This document shows, in pieces, positions 24,483-33,451 of a stretch of DNA of 64,000 nt (the first letter of the stretch is position 1; every line of letters begins with the position of its first letter). The position numbers were made by a program, and so were the translations under genes. The notes under the pieces were generated by a model. The model was not told the DNA's origin and did not search any database. It saw only the letters and a list, made by a program, of their open reading frames with translations. Where the stretch lies: contig NZ_LAZU01000055.1 in NCBI RefSeq assembly GCF_000987955.1, positions 1-64,000 on the forward strand, given 5' to 3'. This DNA comes from Paenibacillus sp. DMB20 (GTDB taxonomy: Bacteria; Bacillota; Bacilli; Paenibacillales; Paenibacillaceae).

Positions 24483-26096
24483 ATGTACATCGTCGATTCG
24501 GAACAAATGCGGGAGCTGGACCATCGTGCCATTCACGGGCTTGGCATTCCGGCAGCATCGCTGATGGAGACAGCGGGGAAAACCATAGCGGAGGAGGTGC
24601 TGGCTCTATGCCGGGAACGGCGAGGAGGAAAAGCGGCCGGGGAAGGCCTCTTTTCGTCGCATGGCATTGCCGGGGATGCCTCTACGCACCTGGAGCGGGC
24701 CGCGGAGGAGCACTGGCTGGTGCTCGCGGGCAAAGGCAACAACGGCGGCGACGGTGCCGCCGCCGCAAGGCATTTGCGTGAAGCGGGGGTCCGCGTCACG
24801 CTGCTTTATGCGACCGAGCCGTCGTCCCTGACCGGCGAGGCCGCCCTCCAGCGGGACGCCGCGGCAGCGCTCGGCATCCCGCAGCTTGTCCACGGCCGGG
24901 AGGAGGCCGTGGATTACCGCGCGTACACCGGGATCGTGGACGCGCTGCTTGGAACGGGCGCGTCGGGCGCGCCCCGCGGCGCTTACGCCGCGATGATCCG
25001 GGCCGCGAACGAGAGCGGCCTGCCGATTGTGTCCGCGGATATTCCCAGCGGACTTGACGCCGACACCGGCATGCTGCACGAGCCCTGCGTTCGGGCATCG
25101 GTGACGGTATGCCTCGCGTTCCTGAAGCGGGGCCTCGTCCAATATCCCGGCGCAGGGGCCGCCGGGCGGGTGGCGGTGCGTTCCATCGGCATCCCTTCGT
25201 CCCTTTGCCGGGAACAGGGGGTACCGGTGTTTCTGCTCACGCCTGACGTTATTCGCGAAGAGCTTGAAACGGACCCCGAGCTTCCCCGTTCGCCGGAAGG
25301 CCATAAAGGAACGTACGGCCATGTGCTGACGGTCGGCGGAAGCCGTACCATGAGCGGCGCGGGCCTGCTTGCTTCGCGGGCTGCGCTCCGGGCCGGCTGC
25401 GGGCTGGTTACTTGGGCTCTGCCCGAGGAACTGCTGCTGCCCATGTCCGGCACGGCTCCCGAGCTCATGCTGGCTCCGGCGGCAGCGGCTGGAGACGGGT
25501 CCTGGGACGAAGCTTCCGCCGGACGTGTGCTGGAACTGCTGCAGAGCCGGGATGTTCTTGCGGCAGGCCCGGGTCTCGGCCGTTTCGAAGGAGACGGCAG
25601 ATGGATCCGGCGCCTCTGGGAAGAAAGCCATGCTCCGATGGTGGTGGATGCGGATGCCCTCAACGCCCTGTCCGCAACAGAAGATTTTGCGGATTGGAAG
25701 CGAAGAACAGCGGATACCGTGCTGACGCCTCATCCTGGGGAAATGGCCCGTTTGACCGGCAAATCCACGGCGGAAGTGCAGCGGGACCGAATCGGCACGG
25801 CGATCCATTTTGCGGTCCGTCATGGAGTGACGCTTGTCCTGAAGGGAGCGCGAACGGTCATTGCGGCTCCTGACGGGAGGGCATATGTCAATGTTACGGG
25901 ACATCCCGGCATGGCTACCGGCGGCATGGGGGATGTGCTGACCGGAATCATAGCCGGTCTGCTCGCTCAGGGCTTGTCCGGCCCCCAGGCCGCTGCGATC
26001 GGTGTTAGGCTGCACGGACTGGCCGGCGAAAGAGCGGCGCGGCTCCGCGGACATTCCTCATCCGTCACGGCCGGTGACGTCATCGAAGCCTTATAG
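24483..26096 (+). CDS. nnr: Bifunctional NAD(P)H-hydrate epimerase/dehydratase
   Basis: A 537-residue fusion that repairs hydrated NADH and NADPH. The N-terminal YjeF-N epimerase domain (about 1-230) has LAGKGNNGGDGAAAARHL and DIPSGLDADTG. The C-terminal ADP-dependent dehydratase domain (ribokinase-like, about 240-537) has GHKGTYGHVLTVGGS, DADALNAL, TPHPGEMARL and the catalytic GGMGDVLTG. Length and domain order match complete family members. AUG 24483 has AAGGAG about 10 nt upstream. A short insertion in the first domain (CRERRGGKAAGEGLFSSHG) is odd but in frame. Confidence 0.95.
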   Translation: MYIVDSEQMRELDHRAIHGLGIPAASLMETAGKTIAEEVLALCRERRGGKAAGEGLFSSHGIAGDASTHLERAAEEHWLVLAGKGNNGGDGAAAARHLREAGVRVTLLYATEPSSLTGEAALQRDAAAALGIPQLVHGREEAVDYRAYTGIVDALLGTGASGAPRGAYAAMIRAANESGLPIVSADIPSGLDADTGMLHEPCVRASVTVCLAFLKRGLVQYPGAGAAGRVAVRSIGIPSSLCREQGVPVFLLTPDVIREELETDPELPRSPEGHKGTYGHVLTVGGSRTMSGAGLLASRAALRAGCGLVTWALPEELLLPMSGTAPELMLAPAAAAGDGSWDEASAGRVLELLQSRDVLAAGPGLGRFEGDGRWIRRLWEESHAPMVVDADALNALSATEDFADWKRRTADTVLTPHPGEMARLTGKSTAEVQRDRIGTAIHFAVRHGVTLVLKGARTVIAAPDGRAYVNVTGHPGMATGGMGDVLTGIIAGLLAQGLSGPQAAAIGVRLHGLAGERAARLRGHSSSVTAGDVIEAL

Positions 26097-26146
26097 GCAG
26101 GACGGCCGATGCCGAGGCAAAACCAACGCCAAAGCCAACGCCTAAT

Positions 26147-26185
26147 AAACAACCTTCGCTTCTCCTGGGAAAACGAAGGTTGTTT
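26147..26185. terminator. Bidirectional stem-loop between convergent genes
   Basis: AAACAACCTTCG (26147-26158) pairs perfectly with CGAAGGTTGTTT (26174-26185). Shared by nnr (+) and the membrane protein gene (-). Confidence 0.7.
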
Positions 26186-26218
26186 ATCTTGCTGCTCCCG
26201 CTCGGGCCCGATTCTCAA

Positions 26219-26677
26219 TTACAGGATGGCCCAGCAGAGAAGGGGGACGACGAGCGCAAAAAACAGCGTGAGCAGGGACTGGCCTGTAAAGAACGTTTTC
26301 CCCCACAAGTACATCATGAGCATAAGGACTCCAGCGGCACCGCGGATCCAAAGGGTGCTCGGGCTCCCGTCCGCAAGCAGCGCGAAGAAGAGAAAACCCG
26401 CAGCTCCGTAAAGGGTCGCCTGCTTCATTTTGCTGAGCGATGGAATAAACGAGATGACGGCGTCCGCCGCAAGCGAAGAGGTAAGCGCGTAGCCGTAAAC
26501 CCAATGCTCCAGGGGAATCGACGCCCCAAGGATGGATGCCGGCCTGGCCGCACCCTGCGGCCACATCCAGGAAACGATGGTGAGCAGCAGCAAAATGGAG
26601 CCGGCACAGGCCAATTTATTGAGCGCATACAAACCCATGTCCATCCGGCCGTTCGAGTTGCTTTTTACGGAATTCAT
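26219..26677 (-). CDS. Four-helix membrane protein, unknown function
   Basis: A 152-residue protein with about four hydrophobic segments (about 19-40, 62-80, 88-105, 110-150). No family recognised. Single gene with GGAGGAATAACAC upstream of the AUG and a terminator downstream. Confidence 0.65.
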   Translation of the reverse strand: MNSVKSNSNGRMDMGLYALNKLACAGSILLLLTIVSWMWPQGAARPASILGASIPLEHWVYGYALTSSLAADAVISFIPSLSKMKQATLYGAAGFLFFALLADGSPSTLWIRGAAGVLMLMMYLWGKTFFTGQSLLTLFFALVVPLLCWAIL

Positions 26678-26792
26678 ATGTGTTATTCCTCCTTAACGGC
26701 AATTGTTTCGGTTTTGTGAAAATGTCCTCTGCCAGAGGACTTTTCACTTGAAAAACAGCCTGTGACGGATTCTCACGACCGTGTATTCATGT

Positions 26793-26913
26793 TAAAATGA
26801 AAGCGGAATCAGGAGCGAAACTGATTGCCAACATCACCTGCGGCTAAGATCTTGCCGGCCCCTGAAAGCTACGGGAGCAAATCCTCGGCAGGACAATGGC
26901 TGCCGGTTATTCC
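26793..26913 (+). ncRNA. Candidate structured 5' leader RNA
   Basis: A -10 box TAAAAT (26793-26798) places the start near 26805. The next 110 nt can fold into AATCAG/CTGATT, CCCC/CGGG and CGGCAG/CTGCCG hairpins. GGAAT (26805-26809) could instead close the domain with ATTCC (26909-26913), which abuts the ribosome site GGGAGG at 26915-26920. Unpaired purine-rich loops (GAGCGAAA, TGAAAGCTA, GAGCAAATCC) recall riboswitch cores, but I could not match a known class. Confidence 0.35.
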
Positions 26914-26931
26914 CAGGGAGGTCGAGCGTTT

Positions 26932-27129
26932 ATGTTCGAGTGTTTTTCGGAGATGCAAAATGTCGTGAATCAAACCAACACCCGTTCGGATCTGGATCAG
27001 GAAGGCGAGTATTACCGCCTGGAGTTCGGTTGTCAGCGGTTCAAGCACATTACGGATTTGCCGGATGCGGAACAGTACAGCGTCAAAGCCGAACCGTCAT
27101 TTTTGCGATGGATGTGGTGGAAGCATTAA
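26932..27129 (+). CDS. Small conserved-looking hypothetical protein
   Basis: A 65-residue protein, acidic in the centre and ending LRWMWWKH. AUG 26932 has GGGAGG 11 nt upstream; the longer frame from 26896 is less likely. No family recognised. It has its own promoter, a possibly structured leader and a strong terminator 30 nt after the stop, which argues that it is real. Confidence 0.55.
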   Translation: MFECFSEMQNVVNQTNTRSDLDQEGEYYRLEFGCQRFKHITDLPDAEQYSVKAEPSFLRWMWWKH

Positions 27130-27159
27130 GGAAAAACCGATAACAATACTGAATCTGGG

Positions 27160-27184
27160 GCCCGGAGAAATCCGGGCTTTTTTT
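27160..27184 (+). terminator. Intrinsic terminator
   Basis: GCCCGGA-GAAA-TCCGGGC followed by seven T. Confidence 0.9.
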
Positions 27185-28013
27185 CGTGGAGCTGCGGCTC
27201 GTTTTCAGCACAAGACATGAATATAAAAAGCATTCTTTTGAAGGTTGAACATTGTCCTTGCACAATGGACATTCATCTGTCAGGAGGTGACATCGAGGCG
27301 TTAAGTATTCCATGGACTGACCCCGCCTGCCTGATCGGCCGCCATCACCCCTCCTTGCCAGCTCTATTGGTTATATACGTGGATGCTTTATCTCTATGCA
27401 GATGCCCATACCGAAGTGCCGAAAGCCGGTTTTTTATTCGTTTTCACATTCCCGTACGGTATTTTAGAAAATGATTTTGGAAAAGAGAACAATTCATCTC
27501 CTAAATAGGTTATGAAGTGAAGCATCTATCCCGTTAATCATTCGGCCCCCGCAGAACGAGGGCGGCACCATTCACGCTTCCGTTAAGCCGGCGGGCGTCC
27601 CCCCATCAGCTTCCTCAAATAATGCTGCGCAAGGACCATGCGTTACAAGGGACAATGCCGCACGGCATAAGGCTCTCCGCCATTGACAAAGGGGGGAGCG
27701 GATTGATAACATGAGAACTAAATCACTTACATAAGGGATTACAATAAACATCTAATTTTAGGTTTACGGCCTGATCGCCGGAGGACTTTGCAGTAATCTT
27801 GTAGGGTCTTTTTTTAAATATAAGAAAGCATGAGCTTGCATTTATACTTTGCTTATATTTGCTGCAGAAACGGTCCTGCGCCTTGGGAGGCGCGGCGATT
27901 TGTACTGCTTGCCGGTTCCGGTCGAAGGAGGCTGTTCCTTCCGAAAGGATAACCTTGATAATTTGGCGCCTGATCTGGCGGCACGATACTATTTAAGCGA
28001 GAGGTGATAGGTA
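27185..28013. other. Long leader or gene-free region before ssuE
   Basis: About 830 nt with no supported gene. A possible promoter, TTGACA-N16-GATAAC, lies at 27684-27711, and the terminator-like element at 27784-27815 follows. AAATATAAG/CTTATATTT arms (27816-27824, 27852-27860) form a second hairpin, and GCGCC/GGCGC a third near 27890. The long frame at 27217-27474 lacks a ribosome site and is not accepted. Confidence 0.45.
27784..27815 (+). terminator. Leader terminator upstream of ssuE
   Basis: GACTTTGCA pairs along its length (with G-U pairs) to TGTAGGGTC, followed by seven T. Sitting 200 nt before ssuE and after a possible promoter, it could be an attenuator or the end of a small RNA. 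Confidence 0.55.
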
Positions 28014-28556
28014 ATGGCTAAAGCCGTCATTATTAACGGCAGTCCCACGTCTGGCTCAAGATTGACTGCCATCATGGAACTGGCGGAGCGGAATCTGACA
28101 GAGGCCGGTTTCGAGGTGAACCGGATCGATGTGGCCCAGATGCCTCCTGAGGATTTGATTCATACGAAGTTTGAAAGCGAGCATATCGTCAAGGCGAACG
28201 GCCTTGTGGCGGAGGCGGATGCCGTTATCGTGGCAAGTCCGGTGTATAAGGCATCCTATACGGGCGTGCTGAAAACGTTCCTGGACCTGATCCCGGAAAA
28301 AGGACTCGCCGGAAAAATCATTCTGCCGCTGTTCGTCGGTGGAAGTCTGGCGCATCTGCTGGCGATCGATTATTCGCTGAAGCCCGTGCTTTCCTCGATC
28401 GGTGCCCGCCACATTCTCGGAGGGGTATACGCGGTGGATGCACAGGTTGCCCGTACCGAAGAGGGTGGATTCGATATCGCCGAAGTGCTGCGGGAGCGGC
28501 TGGAATCGGCGCTTGCGGAGCTGGCTGAAGAAACGCGTCTTAGAATGCGGGATTAA
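28014..28556 (+). CDS. ssuE: NADPH-dependent FMN reductase (SsuE-like)
   Basis: A 180-residue flavodoxin-like reductase. The FMN phosphate loop is INGSPTSGSRL (about 8-18), and ASPVYKASYTGVLKTFLDL (about 73-91) is typical of SsuE. It supplies reduced FMN to alkanesulfonate monooxygenase in sulfur scavenging, which fits the sulfate genes elsewhere in the window, but no ssuD is adjacent. AUG 28014 follows GCGAGAGGTGATAGGTA. Confidence 0.88.
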   Translation: MAKAVIINGSPTSGSRLTAIMELAERNLTEAGFEVNRIDVAQMPPEDLIHTKFESEHIVKANGLVAEADAVIVASPVYKASYTGVLKTFLDLIPEKGLAGKIILPLFVGGSLAHLLAIDYSLKPVLSSIGARHILGGVYAVDAQVARTEEGGFDIAEVLRERLESALAELAEETRLRMRD

Positions 28557-28600
28557 ACATACCGTCAGGCAGACACAATATACTCAAGAGGGGGTACCAC

Positions 28601-29191
28601 ATGCAAAAGCTGGTGTTTTTTGTTGGCGTGGCCGGGACAGGCAAAACGACGGTAGCCAAGAAGCTGGCCGTCCGTATTCCCGCTGCGTTTTTGGACCGGG
28701 ATACGGTTGGAGGGCGCTTTGTCGAGAAGTTTCTGGAGTCGAACGGGCTGGATCCGAACGACCGGGACTCCGCATTTTATAAAGAAAACCTGCGTGACCT
28801 CGAATACGATACCACGAAGGATATATGTATCGAAAACTTGAGTGCGGGTCAGAACGTGTTCATGATCTCCCCGTTTACGGCCGAGCTTAAAAACCGCGAG
28901 TGGATCGAAGAAGTGATCTCCGCGGCGGGCCTTGCCAGACACGAAGTTGATGTCAAGGTGATCGTCGTTGCGCTTAAGGATATGGAACTCCAGCGGAAAC
29001 GCATTGTGGACAGGCAGACGGAGCGCGATCAGTGGAAGCTGGAGCACTGGGACGACTTCAAGAAACGCGTTGATTTTGTTCCCGAGGTGAATTGGGATAT
29101 TCCTCAAACATCCATCAAAGTGTTTGACAACAGCGGTCAACTTACGGATGAGAAGGTTGAAGAGCTGTATCAGTTCATCGTAAACGAATAA
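28601..29191 (+). CDS. P-loop kinase-like AAA (AAA_33) protein
   Basis: A 196-residue nucleotide-binding protein. Walker A GVAGTGKTTVAKKL is at residues 9-22 and LDRDTVGGRF follows, as in gluconate kinase and zeta-toxin-like small-molecule kinases. Substrate unknown. It lies 44 nt after ssuE and ends at its own terminator, so co-transcription with ssuE is likely. Confidence 0.78.
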   Translation: MQKLVFFVGVAGTGKTTVAKKLAVRIPAAFLDRDTVGGRFVEKFLESNGLDPNDRDSAFYKENLRDLEYDTTKDICIENLSAGQNVFMISPFTAELKNREWIEEVISAAGLARHEVDVKVIVVALKDMELQRKRIVDRQTERDQWKLEHWDDFKKRVDFVPEVNWDIPQTSIKVFDNSGQLTDEKVEELYQFIVNE

Positions 29192-29211
29192 CCTCAGCAT
29201 GAAGATATTAG

Positions 29212-29252
29212 GGCGGCATCAACGAAGCATATTTCGGGGATGCCGCCTTTTT
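29212..29252 (+). terminator. Intrinsic terminator
   Basis: GGCGGCATC (29212-29220) pairs perfectly with GATGCCGCC (29239-29247), followed by five T. Confidence 0.9.
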
Positions 29253-29332
29253 CAAAATTTTCCGAAAGAAAAGCTACGCCGCCTCTTGAACAGGACGGCG
29301 AAGCCGTTTCTGCCTGAGTGGAGGAGAAAGAG

Positions 29333-30091
29333 ATGGACCCTGCATTGCTGAACGCCTATTTGCGAGCTATCTTGCTGTTAAAGGACCAGGTTCCTTCGTT
29401 CCGGGAGTATCCGTTCAATCTGCCGGCCGTTTCCTCGCTGGATCAGTTGGAGTTTCATCCGAAAGTGACCTATATCGTCGGCGAGAACGGCATGGGCAAA
29501 TCAACGCTTCTGGAAGCGGTAGCCGCCGTGCTCGGCTTTAACCCGGAGGGCGGCACGATCAATTTTTCATTTGCCACAAGGGAGACTCACTCCCCGTTGC
29601 ACAGGTATATCCGGCCGGTTCGGGGCACGCGGAAGCCGAGGGACGGTTTCTTTTTCCGGGCCGAAAGCTATTATAATGTGGCCTCGGAGATCGATGAACT
29701 GGAGCGCATACGTCCCGGACTCTATCAGTCCTACGGAGGCAAGTCGCTGCACGAGCAGTCGCATGGGGAATCGTTCTTCGCGACTTTCCTGCACCGCTTC
29801 AGCGGGCACGGCTTGTACATCATGGACGAGCCCGAGGCCGCGCTGTCGCCTTTCCGCCAGATGGCCATGCTGGCCCGCATTCATGATCTCGTCCAGGATC
29901 ACTCCCAGTTTATTATATCCACGCATTCTCCCATTCTGATGGCGTATCCCGATGCCCGGATCTACAGGCTGAACGAGAACGGAATCGAGGAATGCCGGCT
30001 GGAGGAGACGGATCATTATATGATTACGAAGGAATTCGTCAACAACCGGGAAGCGATGCTGAAAGAGCTTCTGGCCGATTCCGGGGAATGA
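29333..30091 (+). CDS. AAA/ABC-type ATPase of the stand-alone (AAA_21-like) group
   Basis: A 252-residue ATPase. Walker A GENGMGKSTLLEA (about 47-59), Walker B LYIMDEPEAALSP (about 157-169) and switch His in FIISTHSPIL; LHEQSHGESF takes the place of the ABC signature. It matches the family of predicted ATPases that act without a membrane partner. No nuclease or toxin domain is fused and no partner gene adjoins, so a defence role is not supported. AUG 29333 has GGAGG 8 nt upstream. Confidence 0.83.
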   Translation: MDPALLNAYLRAILLLKDQVPSFREYPFNLPAVSSLDQLEFHPKVTYIVGENGMGKSTLLEAVAAVLGFNPEGGTINFSFATRETHSPLHRYIRPVRGTRKPRDGFFFRAESYYNVASEIDELERIRPGLYQSYGGKSLHEQSHGESFFATFLHRFSGHGLYIMDEPEAALSPFRQMAMLARIHDLVQDHSQFIISTHSPILMAYPDARIYRLNENGIEECRLEETDHYMITKEFVNNREAMLKELLADSGE

Positions 30092-30121
30092 GGCTCCCTC
30101 CTTTTCGGAGGGAGTCTTTTT
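30092..30121 (+). terminator. Intrinsic terminator
   Basis: GGCTCCCTCC (30092-30101) pairs with GGAGGGAGTC (30107-30116), then five T. Confidence 0.9.
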
Positions 30122-30463
30122 ATGTCCTTATATTCATATATTAATACAGTTTTTCTAATTAAATTTGTTCTTTTTCTGGTCTGTATTTCGATAAAAAACA
30201 TTTACAATTTTAATGATTCGAATTAAAATATGATAATATCAGGTTTATTCGGCAGTCTTACGGAAATGGATGGCGTGGATTTAGTTAGAAATATTGAAGT
30301 AGGATGGAGCCCGGACGGATGACTGTAAGCAAGCCTTTGTCGGGTTTTTTAGTGTTTTCCTATGCCGTCCGTTTTATTGAAAATTCGTCGATGACGTTTT
30401 TTTTGAGAAGGACGGAGGGGCGTTTCTGTTTGTATCTAACCAATGAAAAGCGAGGTGAGTTCC
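30122..30463 (+). promoter_or_regulatory. AT-rich regulatory region and leader of the MarR-MFS operon
   Basis: AT-rich DNA at 30122-30240 is the probable promoter region. A stem CCCG(G)AC/GTCGGG with six T at 30310-30350 resembles a terminator within the leader of the MarR gene, 114 nt before its start. This suggests attenuation, or termination of a small RNA. Confidence 0.45.
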
Positions 30464-30913
30464 ATGGATAACCGGGAAAATATCCGCGTGGATCAGCTGA
30501 TGGAGGTATACCGGGATTTGTCCGATCGGATGACCAAACATCGGGTGGTCTCTTTTTTGAAGCACTTGAAAAAACATGACCTGACCTTGAACCAATACTC
30601 CATCTTAAGTTTTATTGACCAGCAGGGCCCCTGCCTGCCGGTTCAATTGGTGGAGCACCTGGAGTTGAAGGCCGCCACCATCACGTATCTGGTGGATTCG
30701 CTGGAGCAGAGGGAGCTGGTCTTCCGGAAGCCGAACCCGCGGGACGGCCGCAGCCATTATGTCCATTACACGGACAAGGGGCGGGAATTGGTACTCGGCG
30801 CACGGGCCGAGGGAGATTCCCTGATCGAGAAGTCTTTCGGGCAGCTTGATGAGGACGAAGCCGACATGCTGTACATCCTCATGAAACTTTTGCGCAGGAA
30901 GCTGTTCGAGTAA
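30464..30913 (+). CDS. MarR family regulator
   Basis: A 149-residue winged-helix repressor: LTLNQYSILSFIDQQGPCLPVQL, then the recognition helix in ATITYLVDSLEQRELVFRK and the wing PNPRDGRSHYVHYT. AUG 30464 has GAGGTGA 6 nt upstream. It precedes an EmrB-type pump by 19 nt, the usual repressor-pump pair, and probably responds to a toxic small molecule. Confidence 0.9.
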   Translation: MDNRENIRVDQLMEVYRDLSDRMTKHRVVSFLKHLKKHDLTLNQYSILSFIDQQGPCLPVQLVEHLELKAATITYLVDSLEQRELVFRKPNPRDGRSHYVHYTDKGRELVLGARAEGDSLIEKSFGQLDEDEADMLYILMKLLRRKLFE

Positions 30914-30932
30914 AAGGAGGGAAATGACGTTT

Positions 30933-32429
30933 GTGGAAGTAAAAAATCAATCATCTTTTTGGCTCATCATGGCAGCCATATTTTCCGGCAATTTTCTGGC
31001 GGTGTTAAGCATAACGACCATTAATGTGACCTTTCCGGTCGTGATGGACACGTTCGGCGCCAATCTCAGCACGGTGCAGTGGCTGATGGCAGGGTATCTG
31101 CTCGCCACGGGAATCGTCGCGCCGATCGTAGGGTACATGGGAGACCAGCTGAGTTATAAGCGCCTGTTCGTGATGTCCCTGATCGGGTTTGTCCTGTTTT
31201 CGGCGCTTTGCGCTTCGGCCTGGAGCATCCAGTCGCTGATCGCGTTCCGAATCGTTCAAGGCATCTTCGGCGGCATGATCATCCCGATTACGATGACGAT
31301 TATTTACCAGGTATTTGACCGGGACCGTCAGGCTTACGCCATGGGTCTCTGGAGTCTTGCGTCCATGCTGGCTCCGGTGATCGGACCGACGCTCGGGGGC
31401 TGGATGGTGCAGTATTTTGGCTGGAAATCGATTTTTATGTTGAATATCCCGATCGGGCTTTTTTCCATCTGGATTGTCGCCAAATTCATTCCCTATTACA
31501 AGCTGAGCGAAAAGAAGTCGTTTGACGTATTAGGTTTTTTGTCGGTCGTGATCAGCAGCTCCCTGCTGCTGCTTACCTTCAGTCATGGCAGCGAGTGGGG
31601 ATGGGGATCGCCCAAAACCATTTTCCTGATCGTCATCGGAATCCTGCTGCTTGCTTTCTTTATAGGCTGGGAATTAAAAACGAGCTCGCCCCTGCTTCAT
31701 TTGAAGGTGTTCCGCTTTCCGCGGTTCCGGTACAGCCTCATCCTAAACTGTATCGTTACGGTTTCGATGTATGCGGGAACGCTTCTCGTGCCGCTCTACC
31801 TGCAGACGGTGCTGAAGCTGTCCCCGATGGAGACCGGACTCATCATGCTTCCCGGGGCGCTCGTCATGGCAGCCGCTGCACCGGTGATCGGGCGGTTCTA
31901 CCACGTGATTGGTCCGTTCAGGCTGGTGATCGCGGGCATACTCGTCATTGTCGGCGCTACGGCCGCATTCAGCCATATTACGGTAAAGACCTCCGTTTAT
32001 ACCATAGCGGTTCTGCAGCTGATTCGCTGTCTCGGGATCGCTCTTTGCAACATGCCGCTGACCAATGCCGCCATGAGCGCCGTTTCGAGCGAGTATTCGG
32101 GTCATGCGTCATCGATTACCAACTGGGCCCGGCAGGGCCTGGCATCCTTGTCCATCGGAATATTCAGCGCCTTGATCGTGCTGAGGACATCCCATTATCG
32201 AGCCGAGGGGATTGCGAGCAAGCCTGCGGCTACCGTCATGGGCATTGACGATGTGTTCCTGGTGGGCACGGTGATTGCGATAGCAGCCGTTCCTTTTACC
32301 TTCCTGCTAAGGAAAAAAGAAAAAGGGGAGACTCGGGGGCCGGCTGCGTATCCTGAAATCATGCGTATCCTCAGCCTTGATATCCAAGGGCATTCGCTTG
32401 AAGGCGGTGCCCTTTTTCATTTGCCGTAA
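30933..32429 (+). CDS. DHA2/EmrB-type MFS drug efflux transporter
   Basis: A 498-residue transporter with 14 hydrophobic segments. The DHA2 hallmarks WLMAGYLLATGIVAPIVGY, DRQAYAMGLWSLASMLAPVIGPTLGGW and TLLVPLYLQTVL are present. GUG 30933 is preferred: AAAGGAGGG ends 10 nt upstream, against 1 nt for the AUG at 30924. The last 14 codons run through an apparent intrinsic terminator (32386-32417). One extra G in the GGGGG run near 32337 would give a stop at about 32354 instead, so the tail may be a frameshift artefact. Confidence 0.88.
   Translation: MEVKNQSSFWLIMAAIFSGNFLAVLSITTINVTFPVVMDTFGANLSTVQWLMAGYLLATGIVAPIVGYMGDQLSYKRLFVMSLIGFVLFSALCASAWSIQSLIAFRIVQGIFGGMIIPITMTIIYQVFDRDRQAYAMGLWSLASMLAPVIGPTLGGWMVQYFGWKSIFMLNIPIGLFSIWIVAKFIPYYKLSEKKSFDVLGFLSVVISSSLLLLTFSHGSEWGWGSPKTIFLIVIGILLLAFFIGWELKTSSPLLHLKVFRFPRFRYSLILNCIVTVSMYAGTLLVPLYLQTVLKLSPMETGLIMLPGALVMAAAAPVIGRFYHVIGPFRLVIAGILVIVGATAAFSHITVKTSVYTIAVLQLIRCLGIALCNMPLTNAAMSAVSSEYSGHASSITNWARQGLASLSIGIFSALIVLRTSHYRAEGIASKPAATVMGIDDVFLVGTVIAIAAVPFTFLLRKKEKGETRGPAAYPEIMRILSLDIQGHSLEGGALFHLP
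32386..32417 (+). terminator. Terminator overlapping the 3' end of the MFS gene
   Basis: AAGGGCA (32386-32392) pairs with TGCCCTT (32408-32414), then TTT. It lies upstream of the annotated stop codon, which is unusual. Confidence 0.6.
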
Positions 32430-32520
32430 AAAGGTCAACAAACCTGTAACTTTTTCAAGCTTTAAATGTCACGGGGGCTGTGGTAGGTTGGAGCATATGA
32501 CACGGATATCAGGAGGAAAT

Positions 32521-33309
32521 ATGACTTTTTTTCGCAAGCTGTGGACGTTCGGAATACAGCAGGCGCTGTCCTGCATTTTTCCGGTTATTATTTTTGCTGC
32601 ACTGGGCTTGACCAAAATCGTGGAAATCCCCGGAATTCACCGATATGATCTGATATTGCTGATCTGCCTCTTGGCGCAGGCCGGGATGGTGGCCGCGAAG
32701 CTGGAGACGATGGACGAACTGAAGGTAATCTGCGTGTTTCACGTCATCGGGCTGATGCTGGAGCTGTATAAGGTTCACATGGGCTCCTGGTCGTACCCGG
32801 AGGAAGGGTGGAGCAAAATCGGCGGCGTCCCGCTGTACAGCGGCTTTATGTATGCCAGCGTGGCGAGTTACATCTGCCAGGCCTGGCGCCGTTTGAATCT
32901 GCGGCTTACCGGCTGGCCGCCTGCGGTGATGACGGTGCTGCTGAGCACGGCAATTTACGCCAATTTTTTTACGCATCACTTTCTGTGGGATGTCCGCTGG
33001 GTGTTGACCGCGCTGCTGTTCATCGTATTCTGGAGAACGGTCGTTTATTTCGACGTGGCAGGTGACACCTATCGCATGCCGCTATCGCTGTCTTTCGTGC
33101 TCATCGGTTTTTTCATTTGGGTGGCGGAGAACATATCGACCTTTCTGGGGGCCTGGACATACCCCGGGCAGGAGAAGGCGTGGAGCCTGGTGCATATCGG
33201 GAAGATCAGCTCCTGGTTTCTGCTTGTGGTCATCAGCATCATCATTGTCGCCCAGCTGAAGCACGTAAAACAGGGAAGAACGGCGGAGCCCCCTGCGAAA
33301 AGCTGCTAG
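32521..33309 (+). CDS. DUF817 family membrane protein
   Basis: A 262-residue protein with eight or nine hydrophobic segments. DUF817 hallmarks include GSWSYPEEGWSKIGGVPLYSGFMYAS (near 95-120, here GSWSYPE and GVPLYSGFMYAS), WPPAVMT and AENISTFLGAWTYP. Function unknown; conserved Trp and Tyr suggest a pigment-like or lipid ligand, as speculation only. AUG 32521 has AGGAGG just 4 nt upstream; AUG 32497 is an alternative. Confidence 0.85.
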   Translation: MTFFRKLWTFGIQQALSCIFPVIIFAALGLTKIVEIPGIHRYDLILLICLLAQAGMVAAKLETMDELKVICVFHVIGLMLELYKVHMGSWSYPEEGWSKIGGVPLYSGFMYASVASYICQAWRRLNLRLTGWPPAVMTVLLSTAIYANFFTHHFLWDVRWVLTALLFIVFWRTVVYFDVAGDTYRMPLSLSFVLIGFFIWVAENISTFLGAWTYPGQEKAWSLVHIGKISSWFLLVVISIIIVAQLKHVKQGRTAEPPAKSC

Positions 33310-33396
33310 CCCCGATTTGAAAAACGCCGAAGAGTTGTGTATCTTGTTAGGTAAGCAGCAAAGCAGTGTTTTGAAGAACTTCTAACTTTGCATTAC

Positions 33397-33431
33397 ATTC
33401 GGCAATCGATGGATATATACCATTCCGAATC
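33397..33431 (+). promoter_or_regulatory. Hairpin preceding the 44-codon ORF
   Basis: ATTCG..ATGG and CCAT..CGAAT form an interrupted stem ending 4 nt before the ribosome site AAAGGAG (33435-33441). It could mask or stabilise the start region. Confidence 0.35.
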
Positions 33432-33451
33432 ACGAAAGGAGAGTGCCCGAA

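Noticed and set aside
24606..26054. 482-codon open frame on the minus strand
   Set aside because: Antisense to nnr, which is complete and matches its family from end to end.
27217..27474. 85-codon plus-strand frame before ssuE
   Set aside because: No ribosome site, mixed composition without domain resemblance; it overlaps a region better explained as leader DNA.
29333..30091. Anti-phage defence ATPase
   Set aside because: The ATPase is of a type also found in defence systems, but no nuclease, reverse transcriptase, toxin or other partner gene lies beside it.
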